54,054 nucleotides of DNA, taken from an uncultured Clostridia bacterium (GTDB lineage: Bacteria; Bacillota; Clostridia; TANB77; CAG-508). Made by a program: the position numbers and the translations under genes. The notes under the pieces are model-generated. The model made no database searches and had not been told where the DNA came from. It saw only the letters and a list, made by a program, of their open reading frames with translations. Below, piece after piece: positions 25,662 through 32,947 of the stretch; positions within the stretch are counted from its first letter, which is position 1; each line of letters begins with the position of its first letter. Location of the stretch: assembly GCA_934149155.1 (NCBI GenBank), contig CAKPDZ010000002.1:1-54054 (forward strand), read 5' to 3'.

Positions 25662-26123
25662 TTCTTATCCCAACTCTCTAATAATGAGTTAATTTCTTTT
25701 GGGCTTTTTGTTTCTATATCTAACTGCTTACATTCCTGTACTAATAATTCAATTAATTTGGTCATTTCTGCCGTGTTATAAACACTTGACCCATAATATG
25801 TAATTACATTTGTAAAACCGCTCTAATTTGCTTTTCGTTGTTTCTGTTATCCAGCCAATTCCATTTTTACTCCAAGCTTGTCTAAATCTTTCAACTGCTT
25901 CATTTTTAACTGGTATCACTTCATAACTTCCAATGTTTCTTATTAGATCTCTGTATATTTCTTCTTTCGGTATACGCAATTTATCTTGTAATTTTCCTAA
26001 AAGAACCCAACAATATGCATTACTGTCTAAGCTTCTTTTATGTTTATATTCTTTTAATTCAAATTCTTTATCTTTCGCTTGTTCTAATAAATAAGTTATT
26101 ATTTTATTACTTGTTCCTACCAT
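25658..26123 (-). CDS. NinB-like recombination protein, +1 recoded at CGG
   Basis: ATG 26123 after AAGGGGG. First part: KEYKHKRSLDSNAYCWVLL, then KLRIPKEEIYRDLIRNIG and FRQAWSKNGIGWITET, the NinB/DUF1367-like profile of clostridial phages. CGG at codon 102 (25820-25818, TTA GAG CGG TTT) breaks it; the zero frame ends 15 codons later. Skipping C gives KLEGFTNVITYYGSSVYN and TAEMTKLIELLVQECKQL, the family's conserved C-terminus (YYGSSxYxTxEM). Total 154 residues. The restored stop overlaps the next ATG. Confidence 0.87.
25818..25821 (-). other. +1 recoding site (CGGT) in NinB-like gene
   Basis: GAG CGG TTT TAC in the zero frame; GAG (C) GGT TTT ACA AAT GTA continues. The frame then reads the conserved YYGSS motif. 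Confidence 0.87.
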
Positions 26124-26689
26124 TGTGGAAATACCCCCTTCTTTAAGCATTCTGTTAGTATTTCTAGCTTAGGTAAATATTCATTTTTTATAAAATTCTC
26201 ATCATATTCTACTTGCAAAAATTTAATTCTTTCATTATCTATTTCATTGAAAAAATTCTTATAGTCATTTTCTTTTAATTCATAAGCAACTATGTATAAG
26301 TTGTGTATATTACTTGCATACATTTCAACTTGTGCTTGTCTCCAATATTGTTTTGATACTTTAAATTCTTTTCCAGTTTTATATGTTTTTACTTCATAAA
26401 TACAAGTATCTGTATTTCCGTCTAAATTAACTCTTAATCTGTCAATTATTATCTGTTTATCTTTTTCAAGTCCTTCTACTTTTAATGCGTCTAAGATTTT
26501 GTGCTCATAGTTTGTTCCAGTTTGCATTGCCTCTGTTTTTAATTCATTCTTGTATAATCCTAGTTTTTCAAGCCACCATTTTTCAAATGTTTTTGTTTTC
26601 CAATTCCCAACCACCATACTTGTATCAGAAGCTCCAATATAATAGCTTCTATCTTGACTTTGTATCAATGTTAGATAAATCTCTTTCAA
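26117..26689 (-). CDS. YqaJ-like recombination exonuclease
   Basis: 190 residues. IGASDTSMVVGNWKTKTFE near the N-terminus matches the GASExxxxxG start of YqaJ/lambda-exo-like nucleases; GTNYEHKILDAL supplies a conserved Glu, and DTCIYEVKTYK the D...ExK metal site. With the Sak-type annealing protein immediately upstream this forms a Red-like two-component recombination pair. Start at 26689 overlaps the upstream gene by 41 bases; a later start is possible. Confidence 0.8.
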   Translation of the reverse strand: MKEIYLTLIQSQDRSYYIGASDTSMVVGNWKTKTFEKWWLEKLGLYKNELKTEAMQTGTNYEHKILDALKVEGLEKDKQIIIDRLRVNLDGNTDTCIYEVKTYKTGKEFKVSKQYWRQAQVEMYASNIHNLYIVAYELKENDYKNFFNEIDNERIKFLQVEYDENFIKNEYLPKLEILTECLKKGVFPQW

Positions 26690-27296
26690 AATTGCTTAAA
26701 GTATCAAAATAACTAAATAATGCTTTTACTTCATCTTCTGTTTTATGAAGTCTTTCTGCTATTTCCTTTACTGTTAATCCTTCTTTTAGTTTTTGTGTAT
26801 AGATCTGTTGACATCTTTCTTTGATTTTGAAAATATTATGTTTTGATAAATCATCTTCCCAGTTATCTTTTTCACTTTTTAACTCATCTTTTAGCCATAA
26901 ATCGAATCCAAGTCCAGTTCTAATTGCTACACCTTTTACAAATAATCTCGTTTGACAATTCCACAATCTTTGTTGTGTCATTGAATTATCTTTGACTGGA
27001 TTAGAACCATTTGTAACTGGTCCTCTTTGTATAAATTCAAAATCATCAATTACTATTTTTACTGCTGTTTCATAAACTCTATTTGTATTTCCTTTACTGT
27101 CTGTGAAAACTTGTTCTGTCATGAATAAACTACTCTCTGTATATTCGTTTACAACTGGTTCAAAATATACCTTTTCTGCTCCGTTTTCATGTAATAAATC
27201 AACTACTTTTGCCCAATTTAAATAATCTGCTTTATCCCTTTGCTCAACCCAAGGGCTGACATCTATTTTTCTTAATTCTTCATAACTTTTTAACAT
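26649..27296 (-). CDS. Sak/DUF1071-type single-strand annealing protein
   Basis: 215 residues from the ATG at 27296 (GGGAGAGAGAAC upstream; a longer frame from 27323 lacks a good site). YLNWAKVVDLLHENGAEKV, then VKIVIDDFEFIQRGPV and NPVKDNSMTQQRLWNCQT with LGFDLWLKDEL follow the DUF1071 profile (WA.......P.A.Y / VxxxG ... MTxxQR.xxKaxAx.G.GL.LW). Annealing protein of the pair with the YqaJ-like exonuclease. Confidence 0.75.
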   Translation of the reverse strand: MLKSYEELRKIDVSPWVEQRDKADYLNWAKVVDLLHENGAEKVYFEPVVNEYTESSLFMTEQVFTDSKGNTNRVYETAVKIVIDDFEFIQRGPVTNGSNPVKDNSMTQQRLWNCQTRLFVKGVAIRTGLGFDLWLKDELKSEKDNWEDDLSKHNIFKIKERCQQIYTQKLKEGLTVKEIAERLHKTEDEVKALFSYFDTLSNFERDLSNIDTKSR

Positions 27297-27382
27297 TGTT
27301 CTCTCTCCCTTTCTTTTAACCATTCATCATCTAACTCGCACTCTTCATTTATTAATGCGAATATGTCTCCGTCATCGTCCAT
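27290..27382 (-). CDS. Very small acidic phage protein
   Basis: 30 residues, ATG 27382 after GGGAGAGAAAA, stop 27290 overlapping the annealing-protein start by 7 bases. MDDDGDIFALINEECELDDE. The strong ribosome binding site and coupling to the next gene support it; function unknown. Confidence 0.45.
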   Translation of the reverse strand: MDDDGDIFALINEECELDDEWLKEREREQC

Positions 27383-27463
27383 TTTTCTCTCCCTCTTGAT
27401 TTCTATTTAATTTTTTGCTATAATTAAATAGAATCATATGTTTATATAAGTATTTGATTTGAG

Positions 27464-27649
27464 TTATTTTTGCGGAGTGGTATTTGTAAAAATAACTCTT
27501 TTTATTTTGTCAACTGTTTCGTAATACATTTCATGTGTTTTATCTGCTCTTTTTAAGATATTTTCAATTTCGTTTAGCTTTCTAAAATGAGTTACTGCTC
27601 TTAGTTCTGCATTTTCCCATCCTTCTCTTAATTGTTTCTTTGTTTCCAT
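27464..27649 (-). CDS. Hypothetical early phage protein
   Basis: 61 residues from ATG 27649 (GTGAGAAG upstream). TKKQLREGWENAELRAVTHF, helical and charged. Early gene, first block after the lysogeny switch. Function unknown. Confidence 0.5.
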   Translation of the reverse strand: METKKQLREGWENAELRAVTHFRKLNEIENILKRADKTHEMYYETVDKIKRVIFTNTTPQK

Positions 27650-27714
27650 TCTTCTCACTTCCTTCCCTAAATATTTTTTAATATGTATATAATGCTAATT
27701 GCTAGCAATACATA

Positions 27715-27837
27715 AACTAAATTCATTATTGCATTCATTGTTACTATTTTTGATAATGTTTCTGCTATTGTAAACATTACAAATATAAATGCTAATGTTA
27801 TGATCCAAAATATTAATCCTCTAATTAAATTTTTCAT
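27715..27837 (-). CDS. Small single-membrane-segment peptide
   Basis: 40 residues, ATG 27837 after AGGAGG. MKNLIRGLIFWIITLAFIF is one long hydrophobic segment. Small early membrane proteins of this type occur in many prophages (exclusion or toxin-like); nothing further can be said. Confidence 0.4.
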
Positions 27838-27848
27838 TTGTTTTCCTC

Positions 27849-28091
27849 CTAATTAAATTTTCTAATTTGATATATATTTGAACTTTGCCTTTTGACAAAG
27901 TTACTTTCTTCTAAAGCCTTTTTTCTTTTTTGTTGATAATAATTATCGTAGTCCTCAGCAAATACAAATATTTGCCTTCCTCGTGTTTCATGAGGTAATT
28001 CACTTGCTATTTCATAAGCTTTATCTTTTCCACAACCTTCTAATTTTTTTATTTGTTGTACTGTGTAATATCTTGACTTTATCTCTTCCAT
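27849..28091 (-). CDS. Excisionase-like helix-turn-helix protein
   Basis: 80 residues from ATG 28091 (GAGATGAGGAA upstream). YYTVQQIKKLEGCGKDKAYE is the DNA-reading helix-turn-helix of excisionase/MerR-type small proteins (DUF3853/Xis-like), then ETRGRQIFVFAEDYDNYYQQ, the wing. Second gene after Cro; its transcription passes operator O1 (28136-28151) in the end of the Cro gene. Confidence 0.65.
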   Translation of the reverse strand: MEEIKSRYYTVQQIKKLEGCGKDKAYEIASELPHETRGRQIFVFAEDYDNYYQQKRKKALEESNFVKRQSSNIYQIRKFN

Positions 28092-28127
28092 TTCCTCATC
28101 TCCTCTCTTCTTTGTACCTTGTCGCAT

Positions 28128-28346
28128 TTATTTTTGCACAATATTTTGTGCTTTATCTTCAAAAAAAATAGTTGCTACCTTTTCGTTTAATGCTCTTGCA
28201 ATTTTAATCATTGTGTCATATGTAACATTAGTATTTGAGCCTGTTTCCAAAGATGATATTGTATTTCTTGACACATCTGCTTTTCCAGAAAGTTCCTCTT
28301 GTGTAAGCCCTGCTAGTTCTCTATAATGTTTAACTTTATTTTTCAA
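28128..28346 (-). CDS. Cro-like XRE regulator
   Basis: 72 residues, TTG start at 28346 with GGAGG nine bases upstream. LTQEELSGKADVSRNTISSL with ETGSNTNVTYDTMIKIARAL is the XRE helix-turn-helix. Divergent from the repressor and first gene of the lytic transcript, so a Cro role is likely. Confidence 0.8.
   Translation of the reverse strand: MKNKVKHYRELAGLTQEELSGKADVSRNTISSLETGSNTNVTYDTMIKIARALNEKVATIFFEDKAQNIVQK
28136..28151. promoter_or_regulatory. Operator O1
   Basis: 16-bp near-palindrome GCACAATATTTTGTGC, identical to O2, but inside the 3' end of the Cro-like coding sequence and 45 bases before the excisionase-like gene. Confidence 0.6.
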
Positions 28347-28365
28347 ATTTTACACCTCCTTGTTT

Positions 28366-28381
28366 GCACAATATTTTGTGC
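28366..28381. promoter_or_regulatory. Operator O2
   Basis: Second identical copy of GCACAATATTTTGTGC, just downstream of the -10 of the leftward promoter, where a bound repressor would block the lytic transcript. Confidence 0.75.
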
Positions 28382-28390
28382 TTTGTGTAT

Positions 28391-28418
28391 ATTATATACT
28401 TTTATTTTTCTTTGTCAA
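28391..28418 (-). promoter_or_regulatory. Leftward (lytic) promoter
   Basis: Minus-strand TTGACA (28418-28413) and TATAAT (28396-28391) separated by 16 bases, upstream of the Cro-like gene. O3 overlaps the -35 and O2 lies just past the -10. Confidence 0.75.
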
Positions 28419-28429
28419 GTATTTTGTGC
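28414..28429. promoter_or_regulatory. Operator O3 (half-matching)
   Basis: GTCAAGTATTTTGTGC: right half identical to O1/O2 and the left half degenerate. Overlaps the -35 of the lytic promoter. Confidence 0.5.
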
Positions 28430-28456
28430 AAATTTTTTAAAATTTTTTTAATTCTA

Positions 28457-28485
28457 TTGATTTTTTGCACATTCTATTGTACAAT
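28457..28485 (+). promoter_or_regulatory. Rightward (repressor) promoter with operator O4
   Basis: TTGATT (28457-28462) and TACAAT (28480-28485), 17-base spacer. The spacer holds O4 (GCACATTCTATTGTAC, 28467-28482), a divergent copy of the operator. The arrangement supports autoregulation of the repressor. Confidence 0.65.
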
Positions 28486-28505
28486 ATAGCTGAAAGGTGA
28501 TATAT

Positions 28506-29177
28506 ATGTATATAGGTGAAATTATAAAAAATTATAGATCAAAAAATAAATTATCTCAAAGAGCCTTCGCAGCAAGGACTTCTTTAAGTCCATCTTATAT
28601 AAATACTCTTGAGAAAATTTATAATCCCAAAACTGGTAAGCCATATTCTGTAACAACAGATGTTGCAATGGAACTTTCTAAGGCAATGTTTATAAATATA
28701 GAAGATTTGCTAAATATGTTAGATAAAACACAAGAGTTTATAGTAAACAACAATAATAAGCTTGACAATTTTGGTAATCCCGTTGTTCCTATACCTATTT
28801 TAGGCACAGTTAAAGCAGGATATGACTATCTGGCACAAGAGAATTGGATAGGAACTATTGATGTAGAAACTTCTTTAGTTGGAAATGGCAAAGATTTTTT
28901 TGCATTAAAGGTACATGGTAACTCAATGTCCCCTGTTCTTATAGAAGATGATATAGTTATAATAAAGAAACAAAATGATTTTGAAAACGGAGATATAGTT
29001 GTTGCAATTATAAATGGAGATGAGGCTACAATAAAAAAAGGTAAAAAGAGTGATAGTAGTATTTTATTACAACCACTTAACCCTAGCTATGAGCCATTAA
29101 TCTTTACTTATGATGAAATGAAAACTATACCTGTTGAAATTATTGGTATAGTAAAACAATTAAAAAGGGAGTTTTAG
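28506..29177 (+). CDS. LexA/S24-type phage repressor (CI-like)
   Basis: 223 residues from ATG 28506 (AAAGGTG upstream; an in-frame GTG three codons earlier is less likely). N-terminal helix-turn-helix (KLSQRAFAARTSLSPSYI), C-terminal S24 peptidase domain: the cleavage site is Ala-Gly in LGTVKAGYD, the nucleophile Ser in KVHGNSMSP, and the Lys in GDEATIKKG. SOS-induced RecA-stimulated self-cleavage should induce the prophage. First gene of the rightward lysogenic transcript. Confidence 0.88.
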   Translation: MYIGEIIKNYRSKNKLSQRAFAARTSLSPSYINTLEKIYNPKTGKPYSVTTDVAMELSKAMFINIEDLLNMLDKTQEFIVNNNNKLDNFGNPVVPIPILGTVKAGYDYLAQENWIGTIDVETSLVGNGKDFFALKVHGNSMSPVLIEDDIVIIKKQNDFENGDIVVAIINGDEATIKKGKKSDSSILLQPLNPSYEPLIFTYDEMKTIPVEIIGIVKQLKREF

Positions 29178-29228
29178 GTATAACATCTATCTAAATAAAG
29201 AAAAGAAAATGATAAGGATGATAAATAA

Positions 29229-29969
29229 ATGAAAGAAAATGAACTAAAAAATAATAAAGCAACTCAAATAATTAATGAAGAAGATGAACAATATCTTTAT
29301 GCAGAAACACATAAAAAGAACTCTATCAATAAATTAGATTCTCTTTTATCATATTATATAGATCAGGAAGATTATAAAAAAGTTCACTTACTATCTTTTT
29401 GGTTTGAAGATTTTGCAATGTACAATTTAAGCGAAAAAACTTTTGAACCCAAACTTTTAAAAAAATATAAAAGAGGAAGCATTATTAAAGCAAATTTAGG
29501 ATTTAATATTGGAAATGAAGAAGGCGGACTACATTATTGTATAGTTCTTGATAAAAACAATGCTATTTCATCTGGAACTCTTACGGTTGTTCCTCTAACA
29601 TCTGTAAAAGAAAATAAGAAGTACAATGAACTTGCTACTGTAAATTTAGGCAATGAGATATATTTAAATTTAACCAAAATCTGTGATACTATGACTGCAA
29701 ATTTATCTGAAAAATATAAAGATATATGGAAATTACCCACAGAAAAAGTTGAGCAATTCAATAATGATTTTAAATATATAAAAAAGGTAGAAAAAGAAAT
29801 TTCCAAGATGAAAAAAGGTAGTATTGCATTAGTCTCACAAATCACAACAATTAGCAAACAAAGAATTTATGACCCAAAAACAAATTCAGATGTTTTATCC
29901 AAACTTAAAGTTTCAGGTAATACATTGGATTTAATTGACAACAAACTAAAAGAACTTTTCTTAAAATAA
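29229..29969 (+). CDS. PemK/MazF-like protein with N-terminal extension
   Basis: 246 residues. The C-terminal ~140 residues resemble PemK/MazF toxins: YKRGSIIKANLGFNIGNEEG, GTLTVVPLTSVK and KKGSIALVSQITTISKQRI in the same order as the RxGxI / VIxV.P.T / G.V....RT..... positions of the family. The first ~85 residues are an unrelated helical extension. No separate antitoxin gene was seen next to it. It is cotranscribed with the repressor (gap 51 bases) and so is expressed in the lysogen; an abortive-infection or RNase role is an inference. Confidence 0.65.
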   Translation: MKENELKNNKATQIINEEDEQYLYAETHKKNSINKLDSLLSYYIDQEDYKKVHLLSFWFEDFAMYNLSEKTFEPKLLKKYKRGSIIKANLGFNIGNEEGGLHYCIVLDKNNAISSGTLTVVPLTSVKENKKYNELATVNLGNEIYLNLTKICDTMTANLSEKYKDIWKLPTEKVEQFNNDFKYIKKVEKEISKMKKGSIALVSQITTISKQRIYDPKTNSDVLSKLKVSGNTLDLIDNKLKELFLK

Positions 29970-29981
29970 TAAGAATAATAT

Positions 29982-30121
29982 TTGACATTGAGCATACAAT
30001 ATAGTATAATAAAGTTAGTTATAACTCAGCAGTATAGTATTATTTCTTTCAGAAATAATATTGATACCTGCATTATAGAAGACTTTATAAAGTAGCTCAT
30101 TGCAGCTACTTTTATTTTTTA
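29982..30121 (+). ncRNA. Candidate small RNA 1 (lysogenic strand)
   Basis: TTGACA (29982) - 17 bases - TATAAT (30005-30010) is an almost perfect promoter with no gene behind it. The predicted ~100-base transcript (from ~30017) contains a hairpin TATTATTTC/GAAATAATA and ends in a terminator AAAGTAGCT/AGCTACTTT plus a T-run at 30,112-30,120. No ORF over 15 codons with a ribosome binding site was seen in it. Confidence 0.6.
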
Positions 30122-30162
30122 TAAAAAGTACAAAATTGATACTTTTGAAATTAAATCAAACA

Positions 30163-30283
30163 AATAAAAAAGAGAAATATGCTACACATCGCGACAAGGT
30201 ACATATTTCTCACACATAAAAATTCCTTGAAACAAGGTCTCTTTATGCTACTTATTATAGCATATCAATAAACCTTTTTTCAA
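30163..30283 (-). ncRNA. Candidate small RNA 2 (convergent)
   Basis: Minus-strand promoter TTGAAA (30283-30278), 18-base spacer, TATAAT (30259-30254). The predicted ~85-base transcript contains CCTTG TTT CAAGG and ends with a 10-bp stem GAGAAATATG/CATATTTCTC (30211-30202 with 30181-30172) and TTTTTT. It is convergent with small RNA 1; the two terminators face each other across ~40 bases. No protein is encoded. Confidence 0.6.
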
Positions 30284-30320
30284 GAGATTTAGTAAAAATT
30301 TAGAAAGAAGGTATTTTATT

Positions 30321-31634
30321 ATGAAAGTTAGTATTAGAACAAATAAATTAAAAAAAGGAAATAGTTACACTGTTTTTGTGGATTATGGTATTGTCAATGG
30401 AAGCAGAAAAAGAGAACCCCTTGAAACATTTTCTAAGAAATCTGATGCTACAAACTATAAAGCTAAAGTTCAGACAGAAATAAACAATAATACATTTATA
30501 AATATTCCAAACATTACTTTTTCTGAAGCAATTGACGAATGGATGGAAAATTATGTTGCAAATAATTGTGAACCCAATACAGAATTTGGCTACAAATTAA
30601 TTAATAGGAAATATTTAAAACCTTGTCTAGGTCATATTCCTTTTAAAATCATTAGTAGTTCAAAAGGAATTGACATTATTAATGATTACTATAAATATTT
30701 AAGATATGATTTATCTGGTGAATTTGAGACCACAAAAGATGGAAAGAAAAAACACAAAAAAAACTTATCTTATTCTACTGTAGAACATCACAAAGCACAA
30801 ATATCAGGAATCTTTACTTATTTTATGAACAATAAAAAAATACCACGCAATATATGTTTAAATACTGTTATTCCTAAAACAGACGAAGAAAAAATGAAAG
30901 ATGTTGTAATAGATAATATTGAAGATCTTGAAGATGAAGAATTATATGAAGATGAAAAATTTATCACTCCTGAGCAAGCTATACAAGTTTTGAACTTATT
31001 TATGAATACACCAATGATGCTCCCTGTCTGTCTAGCGACATTTATGTCGTTAAGAAGAAGTGAAATTGCAGGAATATTAAAAAATAAAGTTGATACTCAA
31101 AATATGAAACTTACTATAAATGCTTCTCGTGTACGATGCGGAAACAAAACAATATATAAGAAAAGAAATAAAACAAAAACTTCTACACGAAATTTATATA
31201 TTCCCAAAATAATGTTAAAGATATTAGAAGAAGATGAGAAAAGACAACAAAAAAATAGAGAAATATTTGGAGATAAATATATAGAGTCAAAGTTTTTATG
31301 TGTTATGGACAATGGAAGTCCTGTCAGGGTTGATTATATGACAGTAAAATTTAAACAAGTTTTTGATAAATTTATAACAGAACAAACAGAAAAAGCAATT
31401 AAAAATGGGACAGAATTTAATTTTCCTTATGTTACATTGCATAAGCTAAGACATTTGAATATAAGTGCCTTATTAGCAAACGGTGCATATCTTACAGATG
31501 TTAGAGATAGTGCTGGACATTCTGATATTGAAACAACTATGCATTATACTCATAATTACACCGAAGGAAAAAAAGAAATTGCCAACAAGATAGACGAAAT
31601 ATATTCCCCTCTTTTAAATTTTAAGATAAGCTAA
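30321..31634 (+). CDS. int: Tyrosine-type phage integrase
   Basis: 437 residues. N-terminal AP2-like arm-binding part (residues ~1-60), core-binding part, then catalytic domain: Arg in MSLRRSEIAGIL, Lys in the beta-hairpin region, HKLRH (box II His/Arg), GHSDIETTMHYTH with the nucleophile Tyr. It carries an acidic insertion (EDLEDEELYEDEKFITPE) between the core-binding and catalytic domains. Faces the tRNA-Gln gene, 121 bases away. Confidence 0.92.
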   Translation: MKVSIRTNKLKKGNSYTVFVDYGIVNGSRKREPLETFSKKSDATNYKAKVQTEINNNTFINIPNITFSEAIDEWMENYVANNCEPNTEFGYKLINRKYLKPCLGHIPFKIISSSKGIDIINDYYKYLRYDLSGEFETTKDGKKKHKKNLSYSTVEHHKAQISGIFTYFMNNKKIPRNICLNTVIPKTDEEKMKDVVIDNIEDLEDEELYEDEKFITPEQAIQVLNLFMNTPMMLPVCLATFMSLRRSEIAGILKNKVDTQNMKLTINASRVRCGNKTIYKKRNKTKTSTRNLYIPKIMLKILEEDEKRQQKNREIFGDKYIESKFLCVMDNGSPVRVDYMTVKFKQVFDKFITEQTEKAIKNGTEFNFPYVTLHKLRHLNISALLANGAYLTDVRDSAGHSDIETTMHYTHNYTEGKKEIANKIDEIYSPLLNFKIS

Positions 31635-31639
31635 GTGCT

Positions 31640-31757
31640 TATCTTTTTCTATTTTATTCTATAATGTACTTGTACTTTGGACAAGTTTTGGACAAGTAAG
31701 CCTGTTTTTAATAAAAATGCAAGACCTTCAATCTCTTGAAAGTCTTGCAATCACTGG
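31640..31757. other. Presumed prophage attachment region (attR side)
   Basis: The gap between integrase stop and tRNA 3' end. It holds the T-rich integrase end, a repeated GGACAAG and the hairpin at 31,718. The exact core cannot be named because the other junction is outside the window. Confidence 0.5.
31718..31750 (-). terminator. Inverted repeat/terminator at tRNA-Gln 3' side
   Basis: GCAAGACTTTCAA / TTGAAGGTCTTGC stem followed by ATTTTTA on the minus strand, ~5 bases past the tRNA 3' end. It would end the tRNA transcript and is also at the presumed attachment site. Confidence 0.55.
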
Positions 31758-31829
31758 CTGGGGCACTGTGATTCGAACACAGGAATGTCGGAGTCAGAGT
31801 CCGATGCCTTACCGCTTGGCGATGCCCCA
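31755..31829 (-). tRNA. tRNA-Gln(CUG)
   Basis: Minus strand: acceptor TGGGGCA/TGCCCCA, D arm GCC...GGC, anticodon stem TCGGA/TCCGA with loop CTCTGAC, anticodon CTG; T arm CTGTG/CACAG with TTCGAAT loop; discriminator G and encoded CCA. 75 bases. It reads CAG. Its 3' end faces the prophage, 121 bases from the integrase stop, so it is the probable integration target; the second att copy must lie left of the window. Confidence 0.92.
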
Positions 31830-31940
31830 ATATATTACTGCAAATTATATTATCACATAGAATAAAAATTTGCAACACAATGCTGCAAATTTCTATTAAT
31901 TTATAAAATATTAGTTAGGTAGGCTGTATAAAAATTTATT

Positions 31941-32624
31941 CTAGTATTCATACTCTGAAATTTCTTTCTCGTATTTCTTATAATCTGAAATATATTTTTC
32001 AATTATTTGATAAAATCTTTTTCCATGAGATTTATATTTCAAGTGGCAAAATTCATGTGCCACAACATATTCTATTGTTTCTCTTTTATACTTCATCAAT
32101 TCTGGATTTATAGTAATTTTGCCATCTTCACATTTAGCTATTTTTCCATTCATTAGTTTTACTTCATAATCTTCTGGAGCAAATCCTAACATCTTTCTTG
32201 TCTTCTCCATTATGTCCTCTATTTCATTTTCTGCAATTTGCTCGTACATCTTTTCAATTGACATTTTTAAAACTTGTTCATTTCCTATTTTTTTATATTT
32301 AATTGGTAATACTATTTGTATTTTATAATTTTCTTTTAAATTTAATTCTGGAGTTTTTATTTTTTCATAATCAACTTGTACATCATAGTTCTTTCCAAAT
32401 ATTTTTACTGATTGCATATTTGAAAGATCTTCTTCATATTCTTGCATTTTGCTTAATATCCAATTTTTCTTTTCTTGTACTATTTGTTGAATTCTGTTTG
32501 ATGTAAAATACCATGGTGCATTTACCACTACTTCACCATTTTGAACTGTTATATACATATTTGTGTTTACTGCCTTATTAACTGTATATGTTATTACATT
32601 ACTTTTTCTTCCAAATATACTCAT
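31941..32624 (-). CDS. YgjP-like (DUF45/M48-type) metallopeptidase
   Basis: 227 residues from the second Met (32624), 8 bases after AGGAGG. The zinc site HEFCHLKYKSHGKRFY (HExxH plus downstream His) lies near residues 190-205; the N-terminal part is the YgjP beta domain. A downstream Asp/Glu can act as third ligand (YISDYKKYEKEI). Cytosolic; substrate unknown in the family. Confidence 0.82.
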   Translation of the reverse strand: MSIFGRKSNVITYTVNKAVNTNMYITVQNGEVVVNAPWYFTSNRIQQIVQEKKNWILSKMQEYEEDLSNMQSVKIFGKNYDVQVDYEKIKTPELNLKENYKIQIVLPIKYKKIGNEQVLKMSIEKMYEQIAENEIEDIMEKTRKMLGFAPEDYEVKLMNGKIAKCEDGKITINPELMKYKRETIEYVVAHEFCHLKYKSHGKRFYQIIEKYISDYKKYEKEISEYEY

Positions 32625-32736
32625 CATTTTTCCTCCTCTTCTTTTTTCGAATTATTGTTCGCTTTTGTTGTTCTTATTTTATATCCTATTTTTAATTTTG
32701 TCAATAGTTTTTCGAACATTTTTTTGCGTTTTTTAA

Positions 32737-32899
32737 AAATTTTTGTTACAATTCACAACAGTATTATATAATATTTTATAAAATTAATAATATATTGTTT
32801 TGAAATACAGCGTAAGCGACCAAACACCAAGGTATAAAAAAATATATTATTAATTTTTTAGAATCTATATCATTCAGCTGTGAATTGCAACAAATTTTT
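32737..32899. repeat. MITE-like palindromic repeat, copy A (with outer inverted repeats)
   Basis: Core at ~32,786-32,861: ATTAATAATATATTGTTTT ... GCGTAAGCGACC ... CACCAAGGTATAAAAA ... TATTATTAATTT. Shorter than copies B and C by an internal deletion. Outside it lie ~22-bp inverted repeats AATTTTTGTTACAATTCACA (32,738) and TGTGAATTGCAACAAATTTT (32,879). The region 32,625-32,947 holds no gene apart from this and the promoter area. Confidence 0.75.
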
Positions 32900-32947
32900 C
32901 ATATACTATTTACAGCTTGTAAAACATATATTTAATTGAGGTGTACT

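Noticed and set aside
1448..30000. General decay of the prophage
   Set aside because: Apart from the CGG sites, genes are open and overlapping with good ribosome binding sites. There are no internal stops or deletions in the phage genes checked.
31755..31829. A tRNA-Gln(CUG) reading CGG as Gln
   Set aside because: CUG cannot pair with CGG at the middle base, and Gln in place of CGG without a shift would leave all eleven frames broken.
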